Assembly: GCA_039881045.1 (NCBI GenBank)
Contig: JAYWVB010000006.1
Span: 992,001-1,056,000, forward strand
Reading direction: 5' to 3'
Source of the DNA: Chaetomium olivaceum
Taxonomy: Eukaryota > Ascomycota > Sordariomycetes > Sordariales > Chaetomiaceae
Length of the DNA: 64,000 nucleotides
Below the pieces are notes generated by a model. It did not search any database. It saw only the letters and a program-made list of their open reading frames with translations, and was not told where the DNA came from. Shown here one piece after another: positions 55,557 to 64,000 of this stretch (the stretch's first letter is position 1; each line of letters starts with the position of its first letter). Position numbers and translations under genes: made by a program.

Positions 55557-56957
55557 TCAGTTTTGAGGAGGGGGATAGAGAGCAGTACGGTACTGGAGAC
55601 CGGCTAGCACGGTCGCCAGCACTCCGAAGACGATTGTTATGAACAGGATGAGCAGCCCAAACCAGAATGTCCAGAATTGCACAGGGTTCCGGTTGTCGCT
55701 CCAGACCGTGCTCCAGTCCCGAGGAGGGTTAAGGTACTCTTGCGCAATCTCCGTGAGGCGGTCGTGGTAGTAGCGAAAGTCTCGAAAACGGGGCTTTGTC
55801 GGACCGCTGTTGGAGGTCACTTGGAGGATACCAAGGTTCTTTTGGTGGCGACGCTCGATGAACTCGCTAGTTGGTTTCTCGTTGGCGGGGAAAAGATACT
55901 CTAGAGAGAGCAGCGCCTCTTTCAGGACGTCGAGAGGGATGGGGAATGGGGGTCTAGAATGGTGGGCATGGCAGGTTGGTTATCCGTGTTATGCGGTGAC
56001 GATGACGTGGGAAGGAACTCACAAATTTTGGACAACAGGAACGGGGGAATTCCTGGTTAGTGAAGTCGTCTCAGGGGCAGCCGCATCAGGGGCAGCCGCA
56101 TCAGGGACAGCCGTGGTAGTAGGAGTCGTGGTAGTAGGAGTCGCGGCAGGTGGAGTCGTGTCAAGGGCAGCCGTGGTAGTGGTAGTCTGCGCTGCTTGTC
56201 GGGCGTAATACCGCTCCAACAGCGCCACGGCGTCGACAAGCCACCTCTTGTGTTCAAAGACATTGAGGTCCTTGAAATTGTGCTCAAACTGCAGATGTTC
56301 GGGAAGATACCGGGTCCAGTGAATGTGAATCTTAAGATACCGACTGAGGTTGACCGCGGTCAGAGGATGGGTCAACCGAGTTTGGATCTGGGCACTCTCG
56401 CTAGCGATATGTGACAACTCCTCCTTGCTGTAATCGTGAGTCGGGGTAAAGTACGGGGGAGACGGGTTCCCGGGATAGAAAATGCCGTGGACAAAATCAC
56501 ATAGCCGCTGATTTTCTTCCCACCTCTGCACGAAACTCAAGTCCATCGCTGTCCCATGTACATCCGCCGGTCTGGTGTTGATCATAAGCCACATGCGCAC
56601 AGCACAGTGAATAGCCTCATTGAGACTATCTCCGAGATGGTCATGCTCATTCTCTAACTCGGTGTGCAATTCAGTTCTGGTGATAGCGATATTAACCCTC
56701 ATGGCTGAAACAGCAGAAAGGATCGCGTTCTTGTAGCCATCGCACCCGACAGCTTCGATTTCACCATGGAAGAGGGTAAGGAACCTGGTATAGTCGCTCA
56801 AGACACCTCCTAGAGGCACTTTGATGTCGGGCTGGACACCTCCTGGAGGCACTTCGAAGTCGGGGAAGAACAGCTTAGTGACGATTTTCACGTTCTCTCC
56901 CTCGACATCCTGTTCGGTATATGTTGTTGGACCGGCCATCTTGGGATTTCCGGCCAC
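55557..56957 (-). CDS. C-terminally membrane-anchored protein, 443 aa
   Basis: Exons 56957-56023 and 55953-55557 (69-nt intron, GTGAGT...TCTAG) give 443 aa. The N-terminal 260 residues are mostly helical and contain CAVRMWLMINTRPADVHG, WEENQRLCDFVHGIFYPGNP and HPLTAVNLSRYLKIHIHWTR, followed by a Thr/Pro/Ala-rich linker (TTTPTTTAVPDAAAPDAAAP). The end is a widespread fungal module: ALLSLEYLFPANEKPTSEFI, RFRDFRYYHDRLTEIAQEYL, then NRNPVQFWTFWFGLL and one membrane helix (about residues 403-425) ending just before the C-terminus. Function unknown. The single C-terminal helix would leave the N-terminal domain in the cytosol. Start codons of this gene and the trypsin-like gene lie 352 bp apart on opposite strands. 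Confidence 0.85.
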
Positions 56958-57309
56958 AGTCCACGGTTTGTTTCGAAAGACTCAAGTGAGAATTGCAGGA
57001 GATCACAAAGGGCTTCGTTTCCCTTCCACCAGACGCCACGGTCACCCTTGGCTGCAACCGCCATTAGTAGGATCTTCCCCTCTTTACAGTCCACCCCTGC
57101 CAAATCGGACGCGCCGCCAACAAACAAACCAGGGTTGAACTGTACCACAGTAAAAACTTCCGAAACATTCCCCGCACGATGGTCGCCGTCTGCCTACCTA
57201 CGGTACCTACCTGACCAGTAACCACAACATAACCCGAGATTCCAATTCTCAACCACTGGTTGACGCTTTCACTATCGCTTATCCGCGCTACTACCTCTCT
57301 GCGGCGGCC
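56958..57309. promoter_or_regulatory. Short divergent promoter region
   Basis: 352 bp between the start codons of the membrane protein (minus) and the trypsin-like gene (plus). It includes TGCCTACCTACGGTACCTAC and ACCTGACC at 57190-57217. Shared regulation is inferred from spacing alone. Confidence 0.55.
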
Positions 57310-60002
57310 ATGACGGATCGTCTAGCCCTACCGCCCTCGGACTCTGGCCCTAGACACTTCCCAGTGGGGCGTTGGCGTGTCATCAAGATCCGTCTTCGGG
57401 TTTTTAACGTCCGGCTGCGGAATGAACCAAACCAAGAAGTGCAAAACCGGCTCGTTCAGGAACTCAAGGCCAAACGTCCCGTAGGTGACGATCAAATAGC
57501 AGCAACAGACCTCGAAGAGAAAATGAATACGATCCTCCCGCAAACCAGGAGAGCCACACAGGCGGAGCAAAACCAGGTCGTGCGGTTAGCCCTCATGGTT
57601 GACCAGCAGAGGACGTACATACTTGTGTGCAACAACAGGAAAGCGAAGAAGAATCTCAACAAGTTCTTAGCTCTGTCAGGTACTAAGAGCGTCCTAAATG
57701 AACATCACTTCACAGCTATAGTTCTCAACCGCAACTCAAGGTTCATGTCCGACTCCGGGGACGATAAGATGCCAACGACCTCAGCCCCAACCATGACGAT
57801 TCCCTCAGCTGGCATGGGAATGCGAATCCTCGTCCAACAAGGAGCGGAACCCATTCCGAACAGGATGCCCGAGAGAAGACGGGCGGTCATGACAATTGGT
57901 GGGGTGATTCTGGTGGGTGGACAAATATTTGGACTCACGACCGCGCACAGCATGGTAATCCGGAGGAAGGGCGGCACGGAGTTTTTGGATCTGGAGGAAG
58001 GCCGAGAGGAGGAGGAGAAAATCTCATCAGCCACAAGACAGCAAGAGCCGTCAATGCCCGAGTCCTTTGCCCAGGTGGAGAGTTTCCGCTTTATGGATGT
58101 CACTAGCGACAACGTGAGGCATCTCGGGCCGCCGGCACAGGGTAGCGGGTGTTACGGTAGCGACTGGGCGCTCATTAGGTTGGACGAACCGGATATCGTT
58201 CCGAACATCTTGTCCGGTCAAGAACTTACATCCGCTTATGGGGTTGATGTGGGATGGAAAGATGCTTTGTGGGAAACCGTCGCAGGGAACCTAGGAGAAG
58301 TGTGCGCAGGGGATGCGGGTGAGGAGTGTTCAGCTGCTGCCGCCCCACCATCGCGACCCAGTTTGCTCACCCGTTCGGTATCGGCCAATCCTAAAGATGA
58401 TCACGGTAAAGGACCTCTTGTCTGTAATGTAGTCACTTCCACGGCAATAGTGACGGGGGTGATCCTGGCCAAGCGCGCAACCCTAGATTTCGGATGGGGA
58501 AGCCTCGGGGTGATGGTGGCGTCTCTGCTGCAACCACTATGTAAGCATCCTTTTTTCCTGCATTTTTGCGGCCAAAATTTGGCGATTGACCATATCGTGG
58601 TACAGTGGATGGGGATTCGGGGTCTTGGGTCGTGACGGACGAGCGGCCGCGGAAACTGCTGGGGATGGTGGTTGCCGCCGACGACGGGAACAGCAATGAA
58701 GAGATTCTCCGGAACCCCAACGCCTATATCCTGCCGATTCAGGACGTTCTAGAAAGCATATCTCAGACACTGTCGGTCTCAGCCTTGCTCCCAACGGCCG
58801 ACGACTGGCGTATCTATGCCCTCCGCCGCCATGGGCAACGCTGGAACGGAATCGCCAAGCATATGCCCGAGAAATCGGCAGAAAGGAATCGCGAGATGGA
58901 GTATCTTTTGGCGCGGCAGAAGCGGTCTCGCGAGGGCTTCGACGGCCGGCCACAGGAGTTGTTTCAGCTATCCAGCGAATATTTTTCCCAAGCGCAGATG
59001 ACGCTTTCTTCGGGTTTCTCTTCGCCTCACTTTACCTCCCGGTTGGCCCTGGAGAAAGTCCTCGGCCTTCACGTTGCGACAACAGAATCGGTTCTGCTTC
59101 TCGGAGTTGTGTGCCCACTTTCCCCGGGGTTCCGGAAAGCGTTGTGGGAGTGGTTGCCAGACCACAGACGGACCCATAGCAGCCTTATTGCATCGGGCAT
59201 CTTCCGCCAGTACACGGCCACTGAGGCGGGGGAGAACGTGCTCGGTCTGATCCTGGTGTTGTTGGCTACCCAGAGGCAAAAGGTTCGCCGAAGCCAGCCT
59301 TGGGGCCCTATCAGCAAGCAGATGAAATTTGAACCCCTCTGGCTGGCCAAGGTTATGTCTTCTTTACTTAAGATGCTGGGTGTTGCGTCAATCTCCATCC
59401 CCAGCATTCCGCAGCTCGAACTCTTTATCCATTGCGTCATTGCAGGGTTCGCCGACAAGGACATGGAACATTTCCAAGTTCCTTACTCAGACTTGGACGA
59501 CGGTGCAAGAAACGGGGTTCGGCGCGCCTCGGGCTGGCTCAAGAGGCGCCACGCCTTCTGGGAACACAAGTCCGATCCACGAAAGAAGGATATGAGCCAA
59601 GATACCAACAAAGGCTCCAAAACCGTTGCGCTCAGTATACCCGACGCATTGAAGGAATTTCGTGCTGAAAACACCAGCTTTAGTGTTGCCTTCACATGCC
59701 GCCTCCTACTCCAGATGAGAAATATTGCGAATGGTGACGGAACGCGTCTACTGGTCTGCTATGGATCAGCCGCTCGCTGGGCAGCCTTTTATGCCGCAGT
59801 TACTCTCGGGCTTCGGGTGGAGTTGCGTGAAAGAGATGGTTTTGGTGGTGCCAAACACCTGAAGATGCCGAAGCTCCCAGTGGCGCCCCCTCACCCTGAG
59901 CGGTTCACGGGCAGCGATGTGTTGGCATATGTGGATTCCGAGTGGACTGAAAAGTTGCCGGATACGGCGGGGTTTTCCGAGATCATTGACCGGTTACGTT
60001 GA
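57310..60002 (+). CDS. Intracellular trypsin-like serine protease fused to an unknown helical domain, 875 aa
   Basis: Exons 57310-58540 and 58606-60002 (65-nt intron, GTAAGC...TACAG; phases agree). Residues 1-170 form an unrecognised region beginning MTDRLALPPSDSGPR with strand FTAIVLNRNSRF. Residues 190-450 look like a chymotrypsin-fold protease: GGVILVGGQIFGLTTAHSM (catalytic His near 209), YGSDWALIRLDEP (Asp near 285) and LDGDSGSWVV (Ser near 415; GDSGS matches the family GDSGG motif). The intron falls just before the serine motif. There is no signal peptide, unlike secreted fungal trypsins. The rest (450-875) is helical with no family I recognise: HGQRWNGIAKHMPEKSAER, GFRKALWEWLPDHRRTHSSL, WLAKVMSSLLKMLGVASI, RLLLQMRNIANGDGTRLLVC. 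The triad is intact, so proteolytic activity is plausible, but the substrate is unknown. Confidence 0.85.
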
Positions 60003-61302
60003 GGTACTGATGGTGCTTCCAAATTCCCGCGAGGGAGGATGAGCCTCCGGTAATCATTCTCTAATTGTCACTCCGCGAGGGTGAGACAACGTGATAGGTT
60101 GGCGTTTCTGCTGCCATAACATGAGGCCAACCTGCCCAACTGCCAGGGCGCGACCTACCTGGGCGAAGACAACTGCAAGTGCGACGGCCAGGCAAAGCCC
60201 TGTGGGAACTGGAAGTGCGAGTGAGACGGAGAGAAGCCTATCGTGGGTTCTGTCTCTTCTTCTTTTCCTTCTTGGAGTTTTCCGTTTAGTATAAAAAGAA
60301 AATACTTTTTGAGCTTGGCAACTAACAGATTTTGTGCAGCTCAACTGTGGATCGGAGGGCACCGGCTGCGCCTGGGTCAACTAAGATGATATGAGTGATC
60401 TGTAAGTTCCCTTCAAAGTTGTTGCTCTGAGAGACATGTTTCGGAGTGGCTAACGTGCCAGTGGCTAGGCACAAGATATGACAAGCCTAGCAACCCCCCG
60501 GACAAGGAAGGATATGGTGTACTTGAGACTTCAGGAGCCGGCAAAGGGAGGACGGTGCTAGATTTTACTTCTGTGCGAACTTTCGCTTTCCTTTCGTGGT
60601 TGTAGGAGTATACTCACGACACCTTGCGTCTATCGTTTAGATACGTTACATAACCGAATGACTTGCCTGGGCCCGGGCCTAAAACCTTTTGTCTTTTCTT
60701 ATTTCTGTGTGAAGTGACCACATTAAATGAGTGGATGGATGAGTGGATAGATAAGTAAATGAAATCTCGTTCTCTTCTTGCGCTAGAAGAATTTAGAAAA
60801 TTTGTCTGTGTACAGTGTGTGAGTCGAAATAGGTGGAGGGGTTGGCGGCTATTGCGCCCAATATTCGTTAGATGTGAGCGGGGTTTATGTTCATTATCGC
60901 TGCCTTATATTCCTTATATTCCTGCCCTTCCCCTTCCTGCATTTCACATAGTGCGTGTTTTTGTTTACTGAACTCAGCGCCAAGACTCCTCTGCCCCTTT
61001 CTCTCGGGCTGTTTTGAGGTCCACTCATCCAGTGCCATGTTGGCACAGGAAATCTCATATCAAGCAAAAAACAACTAGTTATTATGCTATGTGTCTGCTG
61101 TTTGTATTGACTGCTATGCAAAACTTTTTGACGCCTCTAAGCGACCAAAGAAACCGGCCAAACACTCAATACCAACCCAAAGGACACCGAAAAGACGGTA
61201 ATCCAACATCTGGAGTGACAGTGGTCGTCCGCCGATAAGCAGACGAGATCTATAATACCTAAAAGAATTCTCGCTGCCGCTTCTGAGTAAACACCCAGTC
61301 AT
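60003..61302. other. Intergenic with remnants of a Cys-rich gene
   Basis: About 1.3 kb between the trypsin-like gene and the convergent ABC transporter. Two exon-like pieces of a cysteine-rich peptide lie at 60126-60384 (separate entry). The rest shows nothing recognisable. Confidence 0.4.
60126..60384 (+). pseudogene. Remnant of a small cysteine-rich protein
   Basis: Piece 1 (60126 to about 60220) reads ANLPNCQGATYLGEDNCKCD and GQAKPCGNWKCE. A GTGAGAC donor follows, then a pyrimidine tract, CTAACAG and TTGTGCAG, and piece 2 (60340-60384) reads LNCGSEGTGCAWVN and a stop. Seven cysteines in about 45 residues resemble a secreted or effector-like peptide. The phases do not join cleanly and no upstream exon or signal peptide is visible before 60126, so this looks like a fragment. 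Confidence 0.35.
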
Positions 61303-64000
61303 TTACCGCTTGTTGTAGTTGAGGAATCGGCTCTAAAGAAGATGTTAGTAACAAGGTAACTCGTAGGGATGACAGGAGAAAATAACTTACAGCAACAAAG
61401 AGAATAACCAAGTTACTCAAAATATACACAATATAAATCCCCAGGTCCCTCCACCGATTATCAAAGCTCAGGCCCAGCGGACCATAAAACTCATCCCCGA
61501 CCTTAAACGCACAGTATTCGCACGCGCGCGTCGCGTTGCTAACCAAGTACCCCGGCCCACCACGCTCGAAGAAGGGCTGCATGTACTCGCCGCAGGTGGT
61601 GTTGCTAGGCGCGATGAAGCGGCTGAGCTCCTCGGGCGCGCACTGAACCGGCACGTCGTGCAGGGCCGTCACCACCATGCCGCTGATCAGACGCGTGAAG
61701 GGGTTGAGCTCGTACAGCCAAGTGCGGTATCCCGCGGGCATCTGGGGCGCCGGGATGGTGACGCCGCAGAAGAGGGAGAAGGTGACGAAGATGAAGGGGT
61801 CGAACTGCGAGGAGATGAAGAGCGAGGGGGTCAGGGCGGAGAGCGCTTGGCCGAGGGTGACGGAGAAGATCTCGGTGATGAGGATGATGAAGAACTGGTA
61901 ACCTGCGCGAGAGGCCTCGGTTTGGAGGCCGGGCATGTAGTACAGGGGCAGGAAGAAGGAGACGGCGCATAGAACGCTGTACGGCATCTCGGCTACCAGG
62001 AGAGACGTCGAGAACACGAAGGAGCTGTACATCTTGGATGACTGCTCGCGGAAGAACAGGGCGCGCTTGACGTGATACATGACCTCGATCTGTGAGATGA
62101 TCAGGGCAGGCAAGACCGTGACCTGGAACATCACGAACACCTTGTACTGAAGCGACTGCCTGGAGTTGTCGAGGTTGAGGTAGGTGAGACCAGTGAGCAG
62201 GGCGATGACGAAGTGGTTGAACAGGCGCGTGAAGAGGTAGTTGGGTGTCCGCCAATGCGCCAGGTTGGCTCGGCGGACCACAACCCGCACCTGGTGCCAG
62301 AACGGCGAGGCGTACTCCTTGTCGAGGTCAGGGTTCCGCTGGGCGCCGGCTGCCTTGCGTTGCTCCTTCATTTGCGAGATTTCGTCCTTGATGTTGGCGA
62401 GCTCGGGGCTGTCGGCCCAGATGTCGGCCCAATCACGGTTACCAATACGGGGAGAGCTGCCAGCACCAATGGCTTCGAGCATAAACTCGGCAACGTTGTC
62501 AGTCTCCTTGGGCTCAGCGCCATGGCTCTTCAGGTAGTCTCTGAGGATGTAAGCGTCCTTGCCAATATCGCCAAAGTAGACGCAGCGTCCACCAGACTTC
62601 AGCAGCAACAGACGGTCAAAGTTCTCGAAAAGAGCAGCGTTCGGCTGGTGGATGGTGCACAGAATAGCCTGGCCCGCAGCAGCAAGCTTCTTCAGGAAAC
62701 GGACAATGTTGAAAGCGCTTTGGCTGTCGAGACCCGACGTCGGCTCATCGAGGAAGAGGAGAAGCTCTGGCTTGGCCGCCAACTCCACACCAATCGTCAC
62801 ACGCTTCCGCTGCTCGACCGTCAAACCGGCCTCGGGCGAGCCAATGATAGCATCGGCGAAGGACTCCATCTCCAGAAGAGCAATGATCTCCTCGACGTAA
62901 CGGTACTTTTCTTCACGAGAGGTCTCATACGGCTGGCGCAGGTCGGCAGAGAATCGGAGGGCCTCGCGGATGGTCTGTGTGGGATCGTGGACGTCGAGCT
63001 GCTCGGCGTATGAGGTACCGCGCTGGAATTCCTTGCCCGGCTTGATGCCGTCGACCAGGATGTCGCCAGAGATGACACCAATGTTCTTTCGGGCAGCAAG
63101 CACGTCGAGTAACGTGGTTTTGCCTGCACCGGAAGCACCCATCAGGGCAGTGAGCTGACCAGGCTTGACATAACCAAAGACGTGGTCGAGGAGTTGACGA
63201 GTACCGCCCGGAACAGGAACTTCATAGCAGAGGTCCTCCCAGGTCAGGATGCTCTCTGACTTGATGTTGAGGTCCGACGAGTCTGACTCCTCCCCTCGAG
63301 CCTTACGCTTCTCCTCCCTCTTGCGAAGCAACTCGTCGTTGAGCTTCTTCCGTTCCGCATTAGGCTTCTGGAAGACCTTGGCCTGATTACCGCCCATGCC
63401 ATGGCGAACAAACTCGCCGGCAACGACGTTCAAAGCCAGGAAAAAGACGATGATAGCTGCCACAATTCCCCAATCGCGCCACAGGAGACCGGGGCTGTAG
63501 GAGAAGCCCTTCTCGATATAATCGCTGCCGGAGATCTCGAGGGTGCCAGTGTTGGCCCCGGCGAGGGTGCACACCTGGTAGTTGATGTCGGTGTATTCGG
63601 GGCCCCTAGGAATTAGCGACTCGGCAGTGCATGTCATGGTGGACCTGGAGAACTCGTTCTCCATCAAGGCACTGAAGGAAAGACCGACAACGTTGATGTA
63701 GTACAGCCATCTCAACCACACCTTCTCAGATTGGTACTCTGATCACCTGTTAACAGCCATCCCCTCCAAACACAGACACCGGAAGACTTACGGATGAGAT
63801 AACCGGCAGTCGTGATCATCAACGTGATGCCGACCGTCGCGAACTTCGCTGCATAATCGAAGTCGGGACTGATGCATCCAAGAATGCGGAAGAAGAGCGT
63901 CATGGACATGTTGGCTGAGAGAAGCAGCAGATAGAATGTGAAGAAAGCACCAGCATCCCGAGCTAAGTTGGTCATGAAGTAGACGATGATGGCGAACACC
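61303..64000 (-). CDS. PDR-type ABC transporter (partial, 5' part outside the window)
   Basis: Full-size pleiotropic drug resistance (ABCG) exporter of the plasma membrane, C-terminal two thirds visible. Exons: beyond 64000 to 63792, 63738-61391 and 61332-61303 (introns 63791-63739 and 61390-61333 with canonical ends; phases agree). The last exon encodes SRFLNYNKR and stop. Visible order: membrane helices of the first transmembrane domain (FFTFYLLLLSANMSMTLFF, FATVGITLMITTAGYLI, WGIVAAIIVFFLALNVVAG), then NBD2 with Walker A GASGAGKTT, signature LTVEQRKRVTIG, Walker B LLLFLDEPTSGLDSQ and switch His in LCTIHQPNA, then the second transmembrane domain (HWRTPNYLFTRLF to YIVYILSNLVILFVA) with the large Cys-rich outer loop before the last helix (CAPEELSRF, NTTCGEYM, RACEYCAFKVGDEF). 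NBD1 is outside the window. The substrate is unknown; relatives export azoles and other toxicants. Confidence 0.96.

Noticed and set aside
62213..63013. 266-aa plus-strand frame inside the ABC transporter
   Set aside because: Antisense shadow of the nucleotide-binding domain.

Overview
The window looks like nuclear DNA of a filamentous ascomycete (Pezizomycotina; probably a sordariomycete, possibly Sordariales, which is inference). Introns are short (about 50-80 nt) with GTA/GTG donors and CTAAC-type branch sites, coding exons are GC-rich, and the families are typical of these fungi: LaeA-like methyltransferase, homogentisate dioxygenase, VIP1, PDR-type ABC transporter, ankyrin proteins with membrane segments, and DUF7025-type AAA+ ATPases. 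I recognised no tRNA, rRNA or CRISPR array.

Layout. 0-24 kb is ordinary, gene-sparse chromosome: a LaeA-like methyltransferase with a frame break (136-2109), homogentisate 1,2-dioxygenase (3111-4632, minus), VIP1-like RRM protein (5581-6537, minus), a small hydrophilic protein (7121-7384, minus), a coiled-coil/Gln-rich protein (8114-9552), an uncharacterised Cys/His protein (11821-13364), a WD40-like protein (14855-16895, minus), an acidic-tailed protein (20756-21656) and a possible small membrane protein (22929-23201, minus). Intergenic stretches reach almost 4 kb.

24.9-60 kb is an accessory block. It holds a tandem pair of multi-membrane/coiled-coil genes that both look frame-damaged (24952-29980), a small DUF6699-like gene (31331-32029), a decayed STAND-like fragment beside a decayed AAA+ ATPase (32728-36133), a pogo/Fot1-class DNA transposon with a broken transposase (36473-38322), an F-box-like gene (38900-40502), a 12-repeat ankyrin membrane protein (41433-45925), an intact DUF7025-type AAA+ ATPase (46122-50166, minus) divergent from a STAND-like gene (51319-54118), and a second divergent pair: a C-terminally membrane-anchored protein (55557-56957, minus) and a large intracellular trypsin-like protein (57310-60002). 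The right edge cuts a PDR-type ABC transporter (61303 to beyond 64000, minus).

How they may work together. The AAA+ and STAND-like families lie next to each other twice, once intact and once decayed, which suggests a recurrent functional pair. The membrane/trypsin-like pair shares a 352-bp divergent promoter. STAND-like, ankyrin, F-box and effector-like protease genes, pseudogenes and a transposon together resemble a fungal self/non-self recognition or innate-immunity island. That is inference from context; no function is shown by the sequence.

Caution. Several otherwise convincing genes need a one-base frame change, two of them at or near C-rich runs. Whether these are assembly errors or real pseudogenes cannot be decided from the sequence alone.
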